A stretch of 64,000 bases of DNA from Maribacter halichondriae (GCF_027474825.1 NZ_CP107030.1:248001-312000), one strand, 5' to 3'; counted from the stretch's first letter, positions 1 to 9,926 are shown. Numbers and translations: made by a program. Notes: generated by a model not told the origin, from the letters alone.

Positions 1-1
1 A

Positions 2-1447
2 GTTCAATCCGAAATTGATATATGGACGAAATTATCCACACAAACAAGTTCCCTAATACTATACAGCAGGGCCATTGCCAAAAGTTTGGAACCCGTCTTG
101 AAGGCAGATTATCTGTTGGGCAACGAAAAAACCGAATTGATCTGTCAGCGGCTCGATGCGGTTCGTCAACTTTGTGAGGCGGCGAAAACAAATTTAACCC
201 AAGTCACGGAAGACGATTTGGAAAAAGGTATTGCGCAGCTCAAATCTACATTGGAATTCTACAAAAATGACCTGTCGGAAAGCATTGAAAACGATAAATC
301 AGTCGGCCCAGGTGAGAATTTCGAAATGTTGTTGCAAGCTGCCATTGATGGCCTCGAAAAGTTGCTGACATTTTCGGAATCGACATTACGAAAAAATACC
401 AAACCATCTACGGATATCCTTGGACGAGACGAATATGCCCGACGATTAAAATTGTATACGGATAGCGAATTGACCCCTGAGGAACTTTCGAAAATGGCCT
501 TGCAAGAAATTGAAACGGTAAGAAACCTCATGGTCGAGGTTTCAAAGAAGTATTTAAAAACCGAATATCCGAATAGTCCGATTCCCGATGACGCCAACGG
601 ATTGACCCTAAAAGCCTTGGCCGATATGGAAAAAGATGCACCTTTAAACGCCGCCGACTACCTTCAATTTTGGAACGAATTGGCCGACGCGGCAGTAGCC
701 TTTATTGCCGAACACAACATCGCTACGCTCCCTAAAAACAAAACGCTCAGAATTGTTACTGCCCCCGAAAGTGCGGGTCCTGCTGCCCGTATCGGCTGGG
801 TAGCAAGTGCGCCGCCCTTCGACCCCAATCCCATGACGACGCTGAATTTACCCTCCATTCCGGATACACTGCCCCAACAGGAACAAATCGATTTTTGGGC
901 TTCCTTCAACCGACCTTTCAATCGTATGATCGTAATCCACGAATTGTTTCCGGGACATTATATGCAGCTGAAAATAAGTAGGGAAACCCCGCACCCCATC
1001 CGACTGTTATTTCCATATGGAATTTACATCGAGGGTTGGGCGACCTTCGCAGAAAAGGTGCTTCTAGATGCAGGTTGGGAAGCCGAAAACCCTTTGACCC
1101 TGCTCGCTCATTTGCGCAAACGATTGGAAAATGCTAATCGTGCCTATACTTCGGTACAAGTGCATTGCAAAGGTTGGAGCCAAGAACAAGTGATGCAATT
1201 CTCGACGGAAACCTCATTGTTGGCCCCGCAATTTGCCAAAAGTCTTTGGGGCCGGATCATGAATTCACCCATGCAGTTGACTTCCTATTATTTGGGTGGC
1301 GCTCAGTTTAGAGAACTGTTCGAAGCTGAAAAAGAGCGGCTGGGCGATGCTTTTGACCTGCAACACTTTATGGATACCGTCATGCGGGCGGGACCCATTC
1401 CCATAGATGAATTCTACGAACTATTCAAAAACTCAGCAACAAATTAG
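2..1447 (+). CDS. DUF885 family peptidase-like protein (5' end outside window)
   Basis: The reading frame is open to the left edge of the window, so this is the C-terminal part (at least 481 residues) of a longer protein; the TTG at 86 is not a convincing start. The zinc-peptidase-like motif HELFPGH is encoded at 938-958, followed about 24 residues later by an EGWA motif, the pair typical of DUF885 (PF05960) proteins, which usually reach 550-600 residues. Family members are thought to be metallo-carboxypeptidase-like, but the substrate is unknown here. The next gene starts 3 bases after the stop, so the two are probably co-transcribed with the antiporter and hydrolases that follow. Family confident, function uncertain. 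Confidence 0.88.
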   Translation, partial: VQSEIDIWTKLSTQTSSLILYSRAIAKSLEPVLKADYLLGNEKTELICQRLDAVRQLCEAAKTNLTQVTEDDLEKGIAQLKSTLEFYKNDLSESIENDKSVGPGENFEMLLQAAIDGLEKLLTFSESTLRKNTKPSTDILGRDEYARRLKLYTDSELTPEELSKMALQEIETVRNLMVEVSKKYLKTEYPNSPIPDDANGLTLKALADMEKDAPLNAADYLQFWNELADAAVAFIAEHNIATLPKNKTLRIVTAPESAGPAARIGWVASAPPFDPNPMTTLNLPSIPDTLPQQEQIDFWASFNRPFNRMIVIHELFPGHYMQLKISRETPHPIRLLFPYGIYIEGWATFAEKVLLDAGWEAENPLTLLAHLRKRLENANRAYTSVQVHCKGWSQEQVMQFSTETSLLAPQFAKSLWGRIMNSPMQLTSYYLGGAQFRELFEAEKERLGDAFDLQHFMDTVMRAGPIPIDEFYELFKNSATN

Positions 1448-1450
1448 ACT

Positions 1451-2494
1451 ATGCAGCGATTCGAACTACAACCCGGCTATTCGATTTCAAGGGTTATCAA
1501 AGGAGGATGGCATTTGGCAGGTGGTCACGGAAACATCGCTGAAAATGTAGCAATCGAAGACATGCGGCAGTTTGTCAAAGCCGGCATTACCACCTTCGAT
1601 TGCGCGGACATTTATACCGGGGTCGAAGAACTCATTGGAAAGTTCAGAAAAACCTACCAAGACGAATTTCGTTCAGGCGACCTTGCTCCCATACAGATTC
1701 ATACCAAATATGTACCAGATTACAATGCGCTGGCGACCTCGAAAAAGGAAGATACCGTAAAAATCATCGATCGTTCGCTAAAGCGATTAGGCGTTGAACG
1801 ACTCGACCTGGTTCAATTCGCATGGTGGGATTATAGCTTCCCCAAGTACGTCGAGACTGCAATACACTTATCGGAATTACAAAAGCAAGGTAAAATACAG
1901 TACATAGGGGTCACGAATTTCGATACAGCGCATATTAAAGAAATAATCGGTGCAGGAGTCACTATTTCTTCCAACCAAGTGCAATATTCGGTGCTCGACC
2001 GTCGTGTGGAAAAGGACATGACCACCTTGGCGGAAAAGCATAATATTCCGTATTTGTGTTACGGAACGGTGGCCGGAGGTTTTTTGAGCGACCGCTACCT
2101 CGGCGCCCAAGACCCCCCGCAACCTCATGAAAATCGTTCGTTGACCAAATACCGCTTGATCATCGATGAATTTGGCGGATACGCATTTTTTCAAGAAGCG
2201 CTTCGGGCACTTCGGGAAATTGCGGATCAATATCAAGTGGGAATCGCCGAAGTGGCCAGTAAATACATCCTGCAAAAACCGATGGTCGGCGGAGTCATTA
2301 TCGGTGCGCGAAATCGGAAACACCTCAGCGCGCTACAAACACTAAACAACTTCGAATTGAGTGAAAACGATTTTAAAAAGATAGCGGAAATCGTTGCCCC
2401 AAGTCAAGGCCCGAAAGGACCGTTCTATGCTCTAGAACGTGACAAGACAGGAAAACACGGCTCCATTATGAAATACAACCTGAACGAAAGCTAG
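1451..2494 (+). CDS. aldo/keto reductase with atypical active site
   Basis: A 347-residue single-domain (beta/alpha)8 aldo/keto reductase. The Asp-Tyr part of the catalytic tetrad is seen in FDCADIYTG (Asp50, Tyr55) and the Lys in HTKY (Lys86). The segment that normally carries the tetrad His (consensus lDLyqlHwp) reads LDLVQFAWWDYS, with Trp around residue 125 instead of His, so classic carbonyl reduction may be altered. C-terminal IIGARN resembles the NADP-binding end of the family. It lies 3 bases after the DUF885 gene and 4 bases before the antiporter gene, so one transcript is likely. The substrate cannot be predicted. Confidence 0.88.
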   Translation: MQRFELQPGYSISRVIKGGWHLAGGHGNIAENVAIEDMRQFVKAGITTFDCADIYTGVEELIGKFRKTYQDEFRSGDLAPIQIHTKYVPDYNALATSKKEDTVKIIDRSLKRLGVERLDLVQFAWWDYSFPKYVETAIHLSELQKQGKIQYIGVTNFDTAHIKEIIGAGVTISSNQVQYSVLDRRVEKDMTTLAEKHNIPYLCYGTVAGGFLSDRYLGAQDPPQPHENRSLTKYRLIIDEFGGYAFFQEALRALREIADQYQVGIAEVASKYILQKPMVGGVIIGARNRKHLSALQTLNNFELSENDFKKIAEIVAPSQGPKGPFYALERDKTGKHGSIMKYNLNES

Positions 2495-2498
2495 GCCC

Positions 2499-3910
2499 GT
2501 GAAAATCAATTCCCCAAAGGAGAACACACGTAGCATCCAGTTTTATGGAGGAGTATTTGGTGCGTTGTTGCCTTTCATCATTTTTATCATCGGCGTGGTG
2601 GTTATCGCCTTGTCAGGGGCACCCGATGAGCGCGGTTTTTGGCCCGTGTTGCTGTTGGCACTTGGGGTCGGACTTATTTTGGCCAAAAACCGTACGGACT
2701 TTTCGGAAACGGTCATTTCGGGCATGTCGCAACAAATTGTTATGATCATGATTACCGCTTGGATCTTGGCTTCCATCATCGGTATTTTAATGACCCTCAC
2801 TGGTTTTGTAGAAGCCCTGATCCGGATTTCAAACCAGCTCAGTCTCAACGGCACAGGATTTGTTATTGCCACCTTTATCATTTGTTGTATCGTTTCGCTT
2901 TCCACGGGTTCTAGTTTCGCGACTATTTTAATCTGTAGTCCCTTGCTCTACCCTACTGGAGGGGTTCTAGGCGCACATTTACCTTCTTTGGCTGGGGCCA
3001 TTATCGGTGGTGCCGCTTTTGGGGATTTTATCGCACCGATTTCCGATACGACCATCGCGAGTGCCTTATCACAAAATGCCAAAATCGGGGATGCCGTAAA
3101 AAGTCGTATCAAATATATCGTGCCAGCGGCACTTCTTGCCTTGGTCGGATATGCAATTACGGCTAGTTGGTTTAGTACGGAAGGTACGGCTGATGCATCT
3201 CTAATCACCGGCAGCCCAGCGGGACTACCCATGCTCCTGGTGCCCGCACTGATTATTTTTCTATTTTTAAAAGGAAAACATCTCTTGCACGGACTTTTAT
3301 TCGGACTCCTTTTTGGAACGGTGCTAGGTCTCGCCTTGGGACTCCTGCAATGGGATCAAGTTCTTTCACTGGACCTCGAAAATTTCGCCGCAAAGAGTTT
3401 TGTCATCGATGGTATCAACCGGGCCGTGGGCATCAGTATTTTTACACTCTTATTAATGGGCCTCGTAGAAACCCTCAAAGCAAGCGGACTCCTAAACCGA
3501 TTGGTGGATTTTGCCACACTGCGCACCCAAACCGAAAAACATGCCGAACTATGGATTTCAGCCGTAATGAGTATGGCCGTTTTATTGACGACCCATAGTA
3601 TAGTCGCCATTTTAACGGTGGCCGATTTTACAAAAAAACAGGTAATCAGTGGCATATATCAAAAATCAGGCGCGCCAATCTGTTAAGCTTGATTGCCTGT
3701 GTCTTTCCGTTTCTACTGCCCTATTTTATTCCTGTGATTTTGATGGCGAACATGACCTCTACAGGAAAAGAATTCGGAATACCTCAAGTAAGCCCTTTTG
3801 AAGTAGGCTTGTACAACTTTACGTCATGGGGGCTCTTGCTTGCCGTCCTCATTACCGTTATTTTCGGAGTCGACAGCACCAAAGAAAAACAAGAAAACGA
3901 TGAGCGATAA
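2499..3910 (+). CDS. NhaC-type Na+/H+ antiporter family protein, frameshifted
   Basis: Polytopic membrane protein of the Na_H_antiporter/NhaC family (PF03553); about 470 residues once restored, with roughly 11-12 hydrophobic segments and the conserved stretch GDFIAPISDTTIAS. It starts at GTG 2499, 4 bases after the reductase. The first frame ends at 3686, while the family-like continuation (TGNQW...RRANLLSLIACVFPF) runs on in the -1 frame to 3910. The switch falls at seven As, 3632-3638; an eighth A gives one continuous frame. That run also reads A-AAA-AAA in the zero frame, a slippery heptamer, so a programmed event cannot be excluded. The likely role is ion-coupled exchange, possibly of an organic substrate handled by the neighbouring hydrolases. 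Confidence 0.82.
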
Positions 3911-4262
3911 AAAACAATTACGCGACGACCAATTCGAACTTTACGACCTTAGCATCGTCGTCGAAGAAATAAAAGGCAACTGCACATGCAACATGACTAT
4001 TGGCGATACCTTTTATTTAAAAGGTGGGAAAATATCGCTGCCCGAAAAGAGTGATTTCTGTTTGTATGCGATGCAGTCGACCATTCCACTTCTGCCCACC
4101 AAACAACGTAAAAACCACTCCGCTGACTGGATGGAAACCGATTCAAGAGTCGTCTGCCCAGATCCTGCCTGCCAGCTGGTCATGCGAATTAATCGTGATT
4201 CGCTTCGGGTGCTGGATCATGATGATGTGAGTCCGATTAAGTGGGAGAAGGGTAAGGAATAA
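3900..4262 (+). CDS. TIGR04076 family small protein
   Basis: A 120-residue soluble protein beginning MSDKKQLRDD at ATG 3900. An in-frame start further upstream at 3840 lies inside the antiporter and adds a non-conserved leader, so I reject it. The body (YDLSIVVEEIKGNC, then YLKGGKISLP, then VVCPDPAC) matches my memory of the TIGR04076 family, with Cys residues that could bind metal or a cofactor. Function is unknown. It overlaps the end of the restored antiporter by 11 bases, so translation is probably coupled. Family call moderately confident. Confidence 0.7.
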   Translation: MSDKKQLRDDQFELYDLSIVVEEIKGNCTCNMTIGDTFYLKGGKISLPEKSDFCLYAMQSTIPLLPTKQRKNHSADWMETDSRVVCPDPACQLVMRINRDSLRVLDHDDVSPIKWEKGKE

Positions 4263-4442
4263 ATTACTCTAACTAGATTTTATCTAAAGAGGGCAAAAGA
4301 TTATTCTTATATGAAATTAAGGTGTAACACATTTACCAAAACTATCTAAATGGAAAAAACAGTATTCAATAATCAAACCTTTTACACATTTCTACTAATT
4401 GGATTAGGAATTATATCATGTTAGAATTTATACACATTTTCA
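4263..4442. other. AT-rich intergenic stretch with a possible micro-ORF
   Basis: This stretch holds no recognised gene. An ATG at 4350 opens a 24-codon frame (to 4424) with a hydrophobic end, FLLIGLGIISC, which looks like a broken signal peptide or lipoprotein leader ending at its Cys. It may be a remnant of a lost lipoprotein gene; nothing proves translation. Confidence 0.3.
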
Positions 4443-4742
4443 ATGACTCAAAATTTGATAGCCCTTATTCCAGCAGTTGTTCAATTAATAATTCTTATCC
4501 TGATATTAACAAAAAATAAGCACGCAAAATTGGGAATTAAGATTTGGTCGATATTACTAATCGTAGGTCCAAGTCTTTCAATTCTGGGAAAAACTATACA
4601 AATTTTATTAGGCGATGATGTTTTAGGCAAAGTTGGTCCTCCTATTATTCAAATACTGATATTATTCGCTGGACTTACCATCTATCACTATAATACTACG
4701 ACCGTGGAAGTGAAATTGGTGGACGGAAAGGAATTAGAATAA
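4443..4742 (+). CDS. small hypothetical membrane protein
   Basis: A 99-residue protein with three hydrophobic stretches (about residues 4-22, 33-50 and 65-80) and a short charged C-terminus. I do not recognise a family. Base composition is more AT-rich than in the flanking hydrolase genes, and no clear ribosome-binding site precedes the ATG. It stands alone between the TIGR04076 gene and the amidohydrolase. It may be a recently acquired or fast-evolving gene; existence is likely from the continuous hydrophobic pattern but not certain. Confidence 0.55.
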   Translation: MTQNLIALIPAVVQLIILILILTKNKHAKLGIKIWSILLIVGPSLSILGKTIQILLGDDVLGKVGPPIIQILILFAGLTIYHYNTTTVEVKLVDGKELE

Positions 4743-4851
4743 AAAACGTGTTACTGTTACTAGTGATGTCCTAGCGTGTTTACAAAGTCCAGTAATTCTT
4801 TTCAATTGACCTTTAAAATTGTAAATTCCCCTTCCCTAAAAACCAATACAA

Positions 4852-6579
4852 ATGCAATTCAAAAAATCCTTTTTATTAGGCCTAGCAATAGGTCTCCTAC
4901 TAATCAAGAGCTGTACAACTCCCAAAAAAGAATCCGCTACCCTGATCATTTATGGCGGACCCATTTATACGGTAGATTCCGTTCAGGCCAAGGTCGAAGC
5001 GGTCGCTACCAAAGACAATAAAATTCTCTTTGCCGGTAGTCTTGCGGAAGCCGAGCAATATAAAACCGACCAGACTAAAATCATCGATTTGGCAGGCAAG
5101 ACCATGACCCCAGGGCTGATCGAAGGGCACGGGCATTTTATGGGACTGGGCTATAATGAATTGAACCTTGACCTGATGAACACGATCAGCTATCAAGAAA
5201 TCGTCGATGCCGTGGCCGAAAAAGTCAAGACGGCCGCGCCCGGCGAATGGATCACGGGGCGAGGCTGGCACCAAAGCAAATGGACCGAAATCCCGGAGGA
5301 TACGGTACATGGTTTTCAAACGCACTATCGGTTAAGTGAGGTATCGCCCGATAATCCCGTTTATTTAAGTCATGCCAGCGGTCACGCAGGCTTTGCCAAT
5401 GCCAAGGCCATGGAAATCGCGGGTGTCGAAGTATTGCCCAAAGACGGTATCGACAAATTGGAAGTCGAAGGCGGTGAAGTCATGCGCGACGGATTGGGAA
5501 GGCCCACGGGTATTTTCAACGAGCGGGCACAGAGCTTGATTCGAAAACACATTCCGGAAAGTACTCCCGAAAAAAATGCCAAGGCTTTTGAACTGGCCGT
5601 TGCAGCTTGCCACAGAAATGGAATCACCGGTTTTCATGATGCCGGCATCGGTCGGGAGACCATTGCACTCTACGACCAAATGAAAACGGAAGACAAAATG
5701 AAAGTCCGTATGTATGCCATGCTCACGGGATGGGACAAAGAGTTGCTCAGCGAATGGTATAAAAAAGGGCCCTCCGTAGACCCTGATCATTTGGTGACCA
5801 TTCGCTCCGTAAAACTGAATTGCGACGGTGCATTGGGATCTCGCGGTGCTTGGCTATTGGAATCCTACACGGATCGACCGGGACATTTCGGTCATGAAAC
5901 CCTCCCCATGGAGTTTGTAAAAGAAACTTCATTAAACGGATTACAACACGGTTTTCAGGTATGTGCCCATGCCATCGGGGATCGCGCCAACCAAGAAATC
6001 CTTGACCGTTATGAATCTGCTTTTACCGAACTGTCCGACCTTGCGAACGACCATCGGTTTCGTATCGAACATGCCCAACATTTACATCCTGATGATATTC
6101 CACGTTTTGCGGAGTTCGGGGTCATTCCCGCCATGCAGGCAGTACATATGTCCTCCGACCGGCCTTGGGCCATTGACCGTTTGGGCGAAAAACGCATCAA
6201 AGAAGGTGCCTATATGTGGCAGGCCCTTTTGCAAAGTGGAATTCCCATTGTAAATGGTACGGATGTTCCCGTAGAACCATTAAATCCGATTGCCAGTCTA
6301 TATGCGAGCGTAAGTCGGAAAACTTTAAAAGGTACTCCCGATGGTGGTTATGAACCCGAACAAAAGATGACCCGGGAACAAGCCTTACGATCCTATACCT
6401 TGGATGCCGCCTACGGCGCTTTTGAAGAAAATATCAAGGGTTCCATTACACCGGGCAAGCTGGCCGATTTTACAATATACAGCCAAGATTTGATGACGGT
6501 TCCTGAAGAGGAACTTTTGAACACAGAAATCGCGATGACCATTTTTGATGGTAAAGTGGTATATACCAAAAACGAATAA
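4852..6579 (+). CDS. amidohydrolase lipoprotein (YtcJ-like, Amidohydro_3)
   Basis: A 575-residue metal-dependent hydrolase of the Amidohydro_3 type (PF07969). The N-terminus is a lipoprotein signal with Cys21 (LIKSC), so it is exported and membrane-anchored. An N-terminal composite beta-sandwich (residues 30-85) leads into TPGLIEGHGHF with the metal-binding HxH (His93, His95); later metal-site segments are HAIGDRANQ, RIEHAQH and NGTDVPVEP. Family members hydrolyse amide or imide bonds of varied small molecules. It is followed 18 bases later by an M81/MlrC lipoprotein, so the pair probably acts on the same class of amides or cyclic peptides outside the cytoplasm. Substrate unknown. Confidence 0.9.
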   Translation: MQFKKSFLLGLAIGLLLIKSCTTPKKESATLIIYGGPIYTVDSVQAKVEAVATKDNKILFAGSLAEAEQYKTDQTKIIDLAGKTMTPGLIEGHGHFMGLGYNELNLDLMNTISYQEIVDAVAEKVKTAAPGEWITGRGWHQSKWTEIPEDTVHGFQTHYRLSEVSPDNPVYLSHASGHAGFANAKAMEIAGVEVLPKDGIDKLEVEGGEVMRDGLGRPTGIFNERAQSLIRKHIPESTPEKNAKAFELAVAACHRNGITGFHDAGIGRETIALYDQMKTEDKMKVRMYAMLTGWDKELLSEWYKKGPSVDPDHLVTIRSVKLNCDGALGSRGAWLLESYTDRPGHFGHETLPMEFVKETSLNGLQHGFQVCAHAIGDRANQEILDRYESAFTELSDLANDHRFRIEHAQHLHPDDIPRFAEFGVIPAMQAVHMSSDRPWAIDRLGEKRIKEGAYMWQALLQSGIPIVNGTDVPVEPLNPIASLYASVSRKTLKGTPDGGYEPEQKMTREQALRSYTLDAAYGAFEENIKGSITPGKLADFTIYSQDLMTVPEEELLNTEIAMTIFDGKVVYTKNE

Positions 6580-6597
6580 AATAGCTTATACTAAAAA

Positions 6598-8172
6598 ATG
6601 AAAAAATCAATTTACTATTTCGCCCTTTCAGCCATATTATTGATGGGTTGCAAACAAGAAACAAAAAAGGAAGATCAAGAAAAAGAACTCCCCAGAATCG
6701 CCATTGCCGGTATCGGTATCGAATCAAGTACTTTCTCCCCTGCCCAAACCCATGAAGAGGCTTTTCATGCCCGAATCGGGGATTCCATTTTTGGGCGCTA
6801 CTCTTTTTTCGATGAAGGCTCCGACATTCGAAAACGCGCGGAATGGGTTCCTGCGTTGGTGGGCAAATCATTGCCCGGTGGTATTGTAACTAGGGAGGCC
6901 TATGAGTCGATGACAGAAAAAATATTGAAAATGTTGAAGGAAGGTGGTCCGTACGACGGACTTTGGTTCGATATCCATGGGGCGATGAGTGTGGTAGGTT
7001 TGGATGATGCCGAAGGAGATCTGATCAAACGCATTCGTGAAGTTGTTGGAACGGATGTGTTAATTTCAACTTCCATGGATTTACATGGAAACGTTTCCAA
7101 ACGTTTGGCCGAGCATTCCGATTTGATTACTTGCTATCGTATGGCACCCCATGAAGACGCGCTCGAATCAAAAAAACGCTCCATTGACCTGATGCTTGAC
7201 CGATTGGAAAATGGTAAAGGAAAGCCAAAATACAAAGCGTGGATTCCCGTGCCGATTTTGTTGCCGGGAGAAAAGACCAGTACGCGCATCGAGCCGGGCA
7301 AAAGTTTATATGCCAAAATACCTGCTGTGGAAAATCAAGAAGGTGTCATCGATGCTGCCATTTGGATCGGATATGCGTGGGCCGATGAACCTCGAAATCA
7401 TGCAGTGGTTATGGTTACCGGAGATGACAAGGAACAAGTGACGGCAGGAGCGCAAAAATTGGCCAATGCCTTTTGGGAAGTTCGGAATGAATTTGAGTTC
7501 GTGGCCCCAGTTGCGACTCTGGATGAAAGTTTAAAAATGGCCTTGGCCAGCGATAAAAAACCGTTTATGATCAGTGATATGGGCGACAACCCGACGGCAG
7601 GTGGTGCCGGTGATGTAACATGGACGCTCAATGAAATACTAAAGCGTCCCGAATTCAAAAACGAAAATGGCCCTTCATTGATCTATGCCTCCATTCCCGG
7701 ACCAGAATTTGTTGAAGAAGCCATGAAAATAGGTGTCGGAGGAAAGATAAGTGCCCTAGCAGGTGCCGCTGTGGATAGTCGCTACGCCCCACCTATTACA
7801 TTAACGGGCACCATCGAAGCAATCAAAGAAGGAGACCGCGACGCCGAGGTCGAAGTCGTCGTCAAAGTAGGAAGTGTTCATGTTATCGCCACCAAAAAAC
7901 GAAAGCCCTATCATCAAGAAGAAGATTTTACGGATCTGGGATTGAATCCAAAGGAAAGTGATATTGTTGTCGTAAAAATAGGCTATCTGGTGCCTGAACT
8001 TTACGAGATGAGAGGCGATTGGATTATGGCGCAAACACCCGGTGGTGTCGATCAAGATTTGGAACGTTTGGGCCATAAAAGAATTAAAAGACCCATGTTT
8101 CCATTGGATGCAGATATGGAAGATCCTGATTTGAGTGCGCGGTTATTATCGGCTTCCGATGCTTTGAACTAA
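6598..8172 (+). CDS. M81 family metallopeptidase-like lipoprotein (MlrC/DUF1485)
   Basis: A 524-residue protein with a lipoprotein signal (LLMGC, Cys18). The M81 N-terminal domain (RIAIAGIGIESSTFSP, then WFDIHGAMS around residue 122 and SMDLHGNVS around residue 160) is followed by the MlrC C-terminal domain (ISDMGDNPTAGGAGD). The family includes MlrC of microcystin degradation and related amidohydrolases; the His and Asp residues in the HGAM and DLHGN segments are plausible zinc ligands. It is translated 18 bases after the amidohydrolase. A decayed copy of the 3' end of a similar gene lies at 9720-9895. Function in peptide or amide turnover is an inference. Confidence 0.88.
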   Translation: MKKSIYYFALSAILLMGCKQETKKEDQEKELPRIAIAGIGIESSTFSPAQTHEEAFHARIGDSIFGRYSFFDEGSDIRKRAEWVPALVGKSLPGGIVTREAYESMTEKILKMLKEGGPYDGLWFDIHGAMSVVGLDDAEGDLIKRIREVVGTDVLISTSMDLHGNVSKRLAEHSDLITCYRMAPHEDALESKKRSIDLMLDRLENGKGKPKYKAWIPVPILLPGEKTSTRIEPGKSLYAKIPAVENQEGVIDAAIWIGYAWADEPRNHAVVMVTGDDKEQVTAGAQKLANAFWEVRNEFEFVAPVATLDESLKMALASDKKPFMISDMGDNPTAGGAGDVTWTLNEILKRPEFKNENGPSLIYASIPGPEFVEEAMKIGVGGKISALAGAAVDSRYAPPITLTGTIEAIKEGDRDAEVEVVVKVGSVHVIATKKRKPYHQEEDFTDLGLNPKESDIVVVKIGYLVPELYEMRGDWIMAQTPGGVDQDLERLGHKRIKRPMFPLDADMEDPDLSARLLSASDALN

Positions 8173-8185
8173 AATCAATCAACTT

Positions 8186-9660
8186 ATGCGAAAAACAGTT
8201 TTCATTTTTTTATTTTTCTTGGTAACGTCTTCCTTTGCAACAGAAAAATGGGAGATTTTTGAGACAGAATATAAAGGACCAAAAGTTGACAATCCGTTTG
8301 CGGATGTTTGGCTGAATGCGGAATTCACTTTTAAAAATCACACCTACTTTGTCGATGGTTTCTACGACGGGGACCAAACGTATAAAATTCGGTTCATGCC
8401 CGAATTTGAGGGCAAATGGACTTATACCGTATTTAGTAACATACCCTCCTTAAATGAAAAAAAGGAAGTTTTAAGTGTACATCCGCCAAGCCTAAAAATC
8501 ATGGACCGGTCTCTGTTCGCGATACTTTTCATTTTAAGTATGCGGATGGTACACCTTATTATCCGGTAGGTACGACTTCGTATGCATGGGTACATCAAGA
8601 AAATGAATTGATCCAGGAGACGCTCAAAACACTGGAAAAAAATACTTTCAACAAGATTAGAATGACGGTTATGCCTAAATATTATGGCAGATATGTCTCG
8701 AACGAACCACCGCACTATCCGTATGAAGGTTCAATGGAAAAAGGTTGGGACCGCAGCCGTTTCAATGTGGCATTTTTTCAAAATCTGGATAAGCAGGTCG
8801 GTGAACTTCGAAGATTGAATATCGAGGGCGATATCATACTTTTTCATCCGTATGATAAATGGGGGTTTAGCAAAGGTACCCTCCAAGAGAATTTATTTTA
8901 TTTAAAGTACGTGGTGGCCCGTCTTGCAGCGTATCGCAATGTTTGGTGGAGCATGGCCAACGAATACGACATCCTGAAAAAATCCGATGCTGAATGGGAA
9001 ATATATTTCAAACAATTGTTGAAAAGCGACCCATATAAACATTTGAAATCCATACATAATGGTAAAGGTTGGTATAATCATTCTTTACCGTGGATTACAC
9101 ATCTTAGTATACAGACACCTTACTTGGAAAAAACACAAGCTTGGCGAGAAACGTATAATAAACCCGTAATTAATGATGAATTTGTGTATGAAGGAAATGT
9201 ACCCTTTGATTGGGGAAACCTCACGCCCGAAGAGACCGTGAATCGATTTTGGACAATTTATTGTCGGGGAGGTTATGCTTCTCATGGGGAGACCTATATA
9301 CATCCCGAAAATATCCTGTGGTGGGCCAAAGGCGGCAAACTTTACGGAAAAAGTCCGAAAAGGATTGCTTTTTTGCATCAAATCATGAAAGATGCTCCGG
9401 AACAGGGCTTAAGACCTTTACATACCGAATGGAACAAAGAAACCTATCTCTATAAGGGTGATGATTACTTTCTTCATTATTATGGAAATAGTCAACAGGC
9501 ATTGGCTATTCTCAATTTATCGGAAAATAAGAAGTATTCAATTGAAATTATCGATGTATGGTTAATGACGATTGAGAAATTGGAAAAAAACTATTCAGGA
9601 ATTACAGAAATCGATTTACCACAAAAACCATATATGGCTATTCGTATTATCTCCCAGTAA
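8186..9660 (+). CDS. DUF5060 / glycoside hydrolase clan A-like protein, frameshifted
   Basis: Restored length is about 491 residues. A signal peptide is followed by a DUF5060 beta-sandwich (KWEIFETEYKGPKVDNPF to about residue 105), then a (beta/alpha)8 region with YPVGTTSYAW, WWSMANEYD (candidate acid/base Glu after Asn) and KPVINDEFVYEG (candidate nucleophile Glu), and a small C-terminal beta domain ending in MAIRII. The first frame stops at 8569; the continuation KNHGPVSVRDTFHFKYADG is in the -1 frame. One more A in the run 8494-8498 rejoins them. Such proteins act on plant or algal glycans as secreted glycosidases, though activity is unproven. It follows the M81 gene by 13 bases. Confidence 0.8.
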
Positions 9661-9719
9661 AACCTTTTACATAGTTGCGAAAAAGTATTTTTCAAATTGT
9701 CTTTTGTATGTTTTTTGTT

Positions 9720-9895
9720 CCCAAAGGACTATTGAGGTCGCAGAGAGTCCTCCAATTAGTAATTAGAGGTGATTAAAATCTCGAATTTCTGGATAGAAAT
9801 GGATTAAATAACCAGTGTTTCCGTTGGATGCATAAATGACGGATCCCAATTTAACAGCACGATTGCTGTCTGCGGCCGATGAATTGAAATGGCAC
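9720..9895 (+). pseudogene. remnant of the 3' end of a second M81/MlrC gene
   Basis: Between the DUF5060 gene and the serine hydrolase, conceptual translation from 9812 gives PVFPLDA-stop-MTDPNLTARLLSAADEL. This lines up residue by residue with the C-terminus of the M81 protein upstream (PMFPLDADMEDPDLSARLLSASDAL). Further upstream, D-stop-NLEFL matches DQDLERL, and a weaker match reaches back to about 9720. Three in-frame stops and at least one length change show real decay rather than a single reading error. The rest of this second gene is gone. Confidence 0.7.
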
Positions 9896-9926
9896 AGCCA
9901 CATTTACAAATTTAAAAATATAGGAA

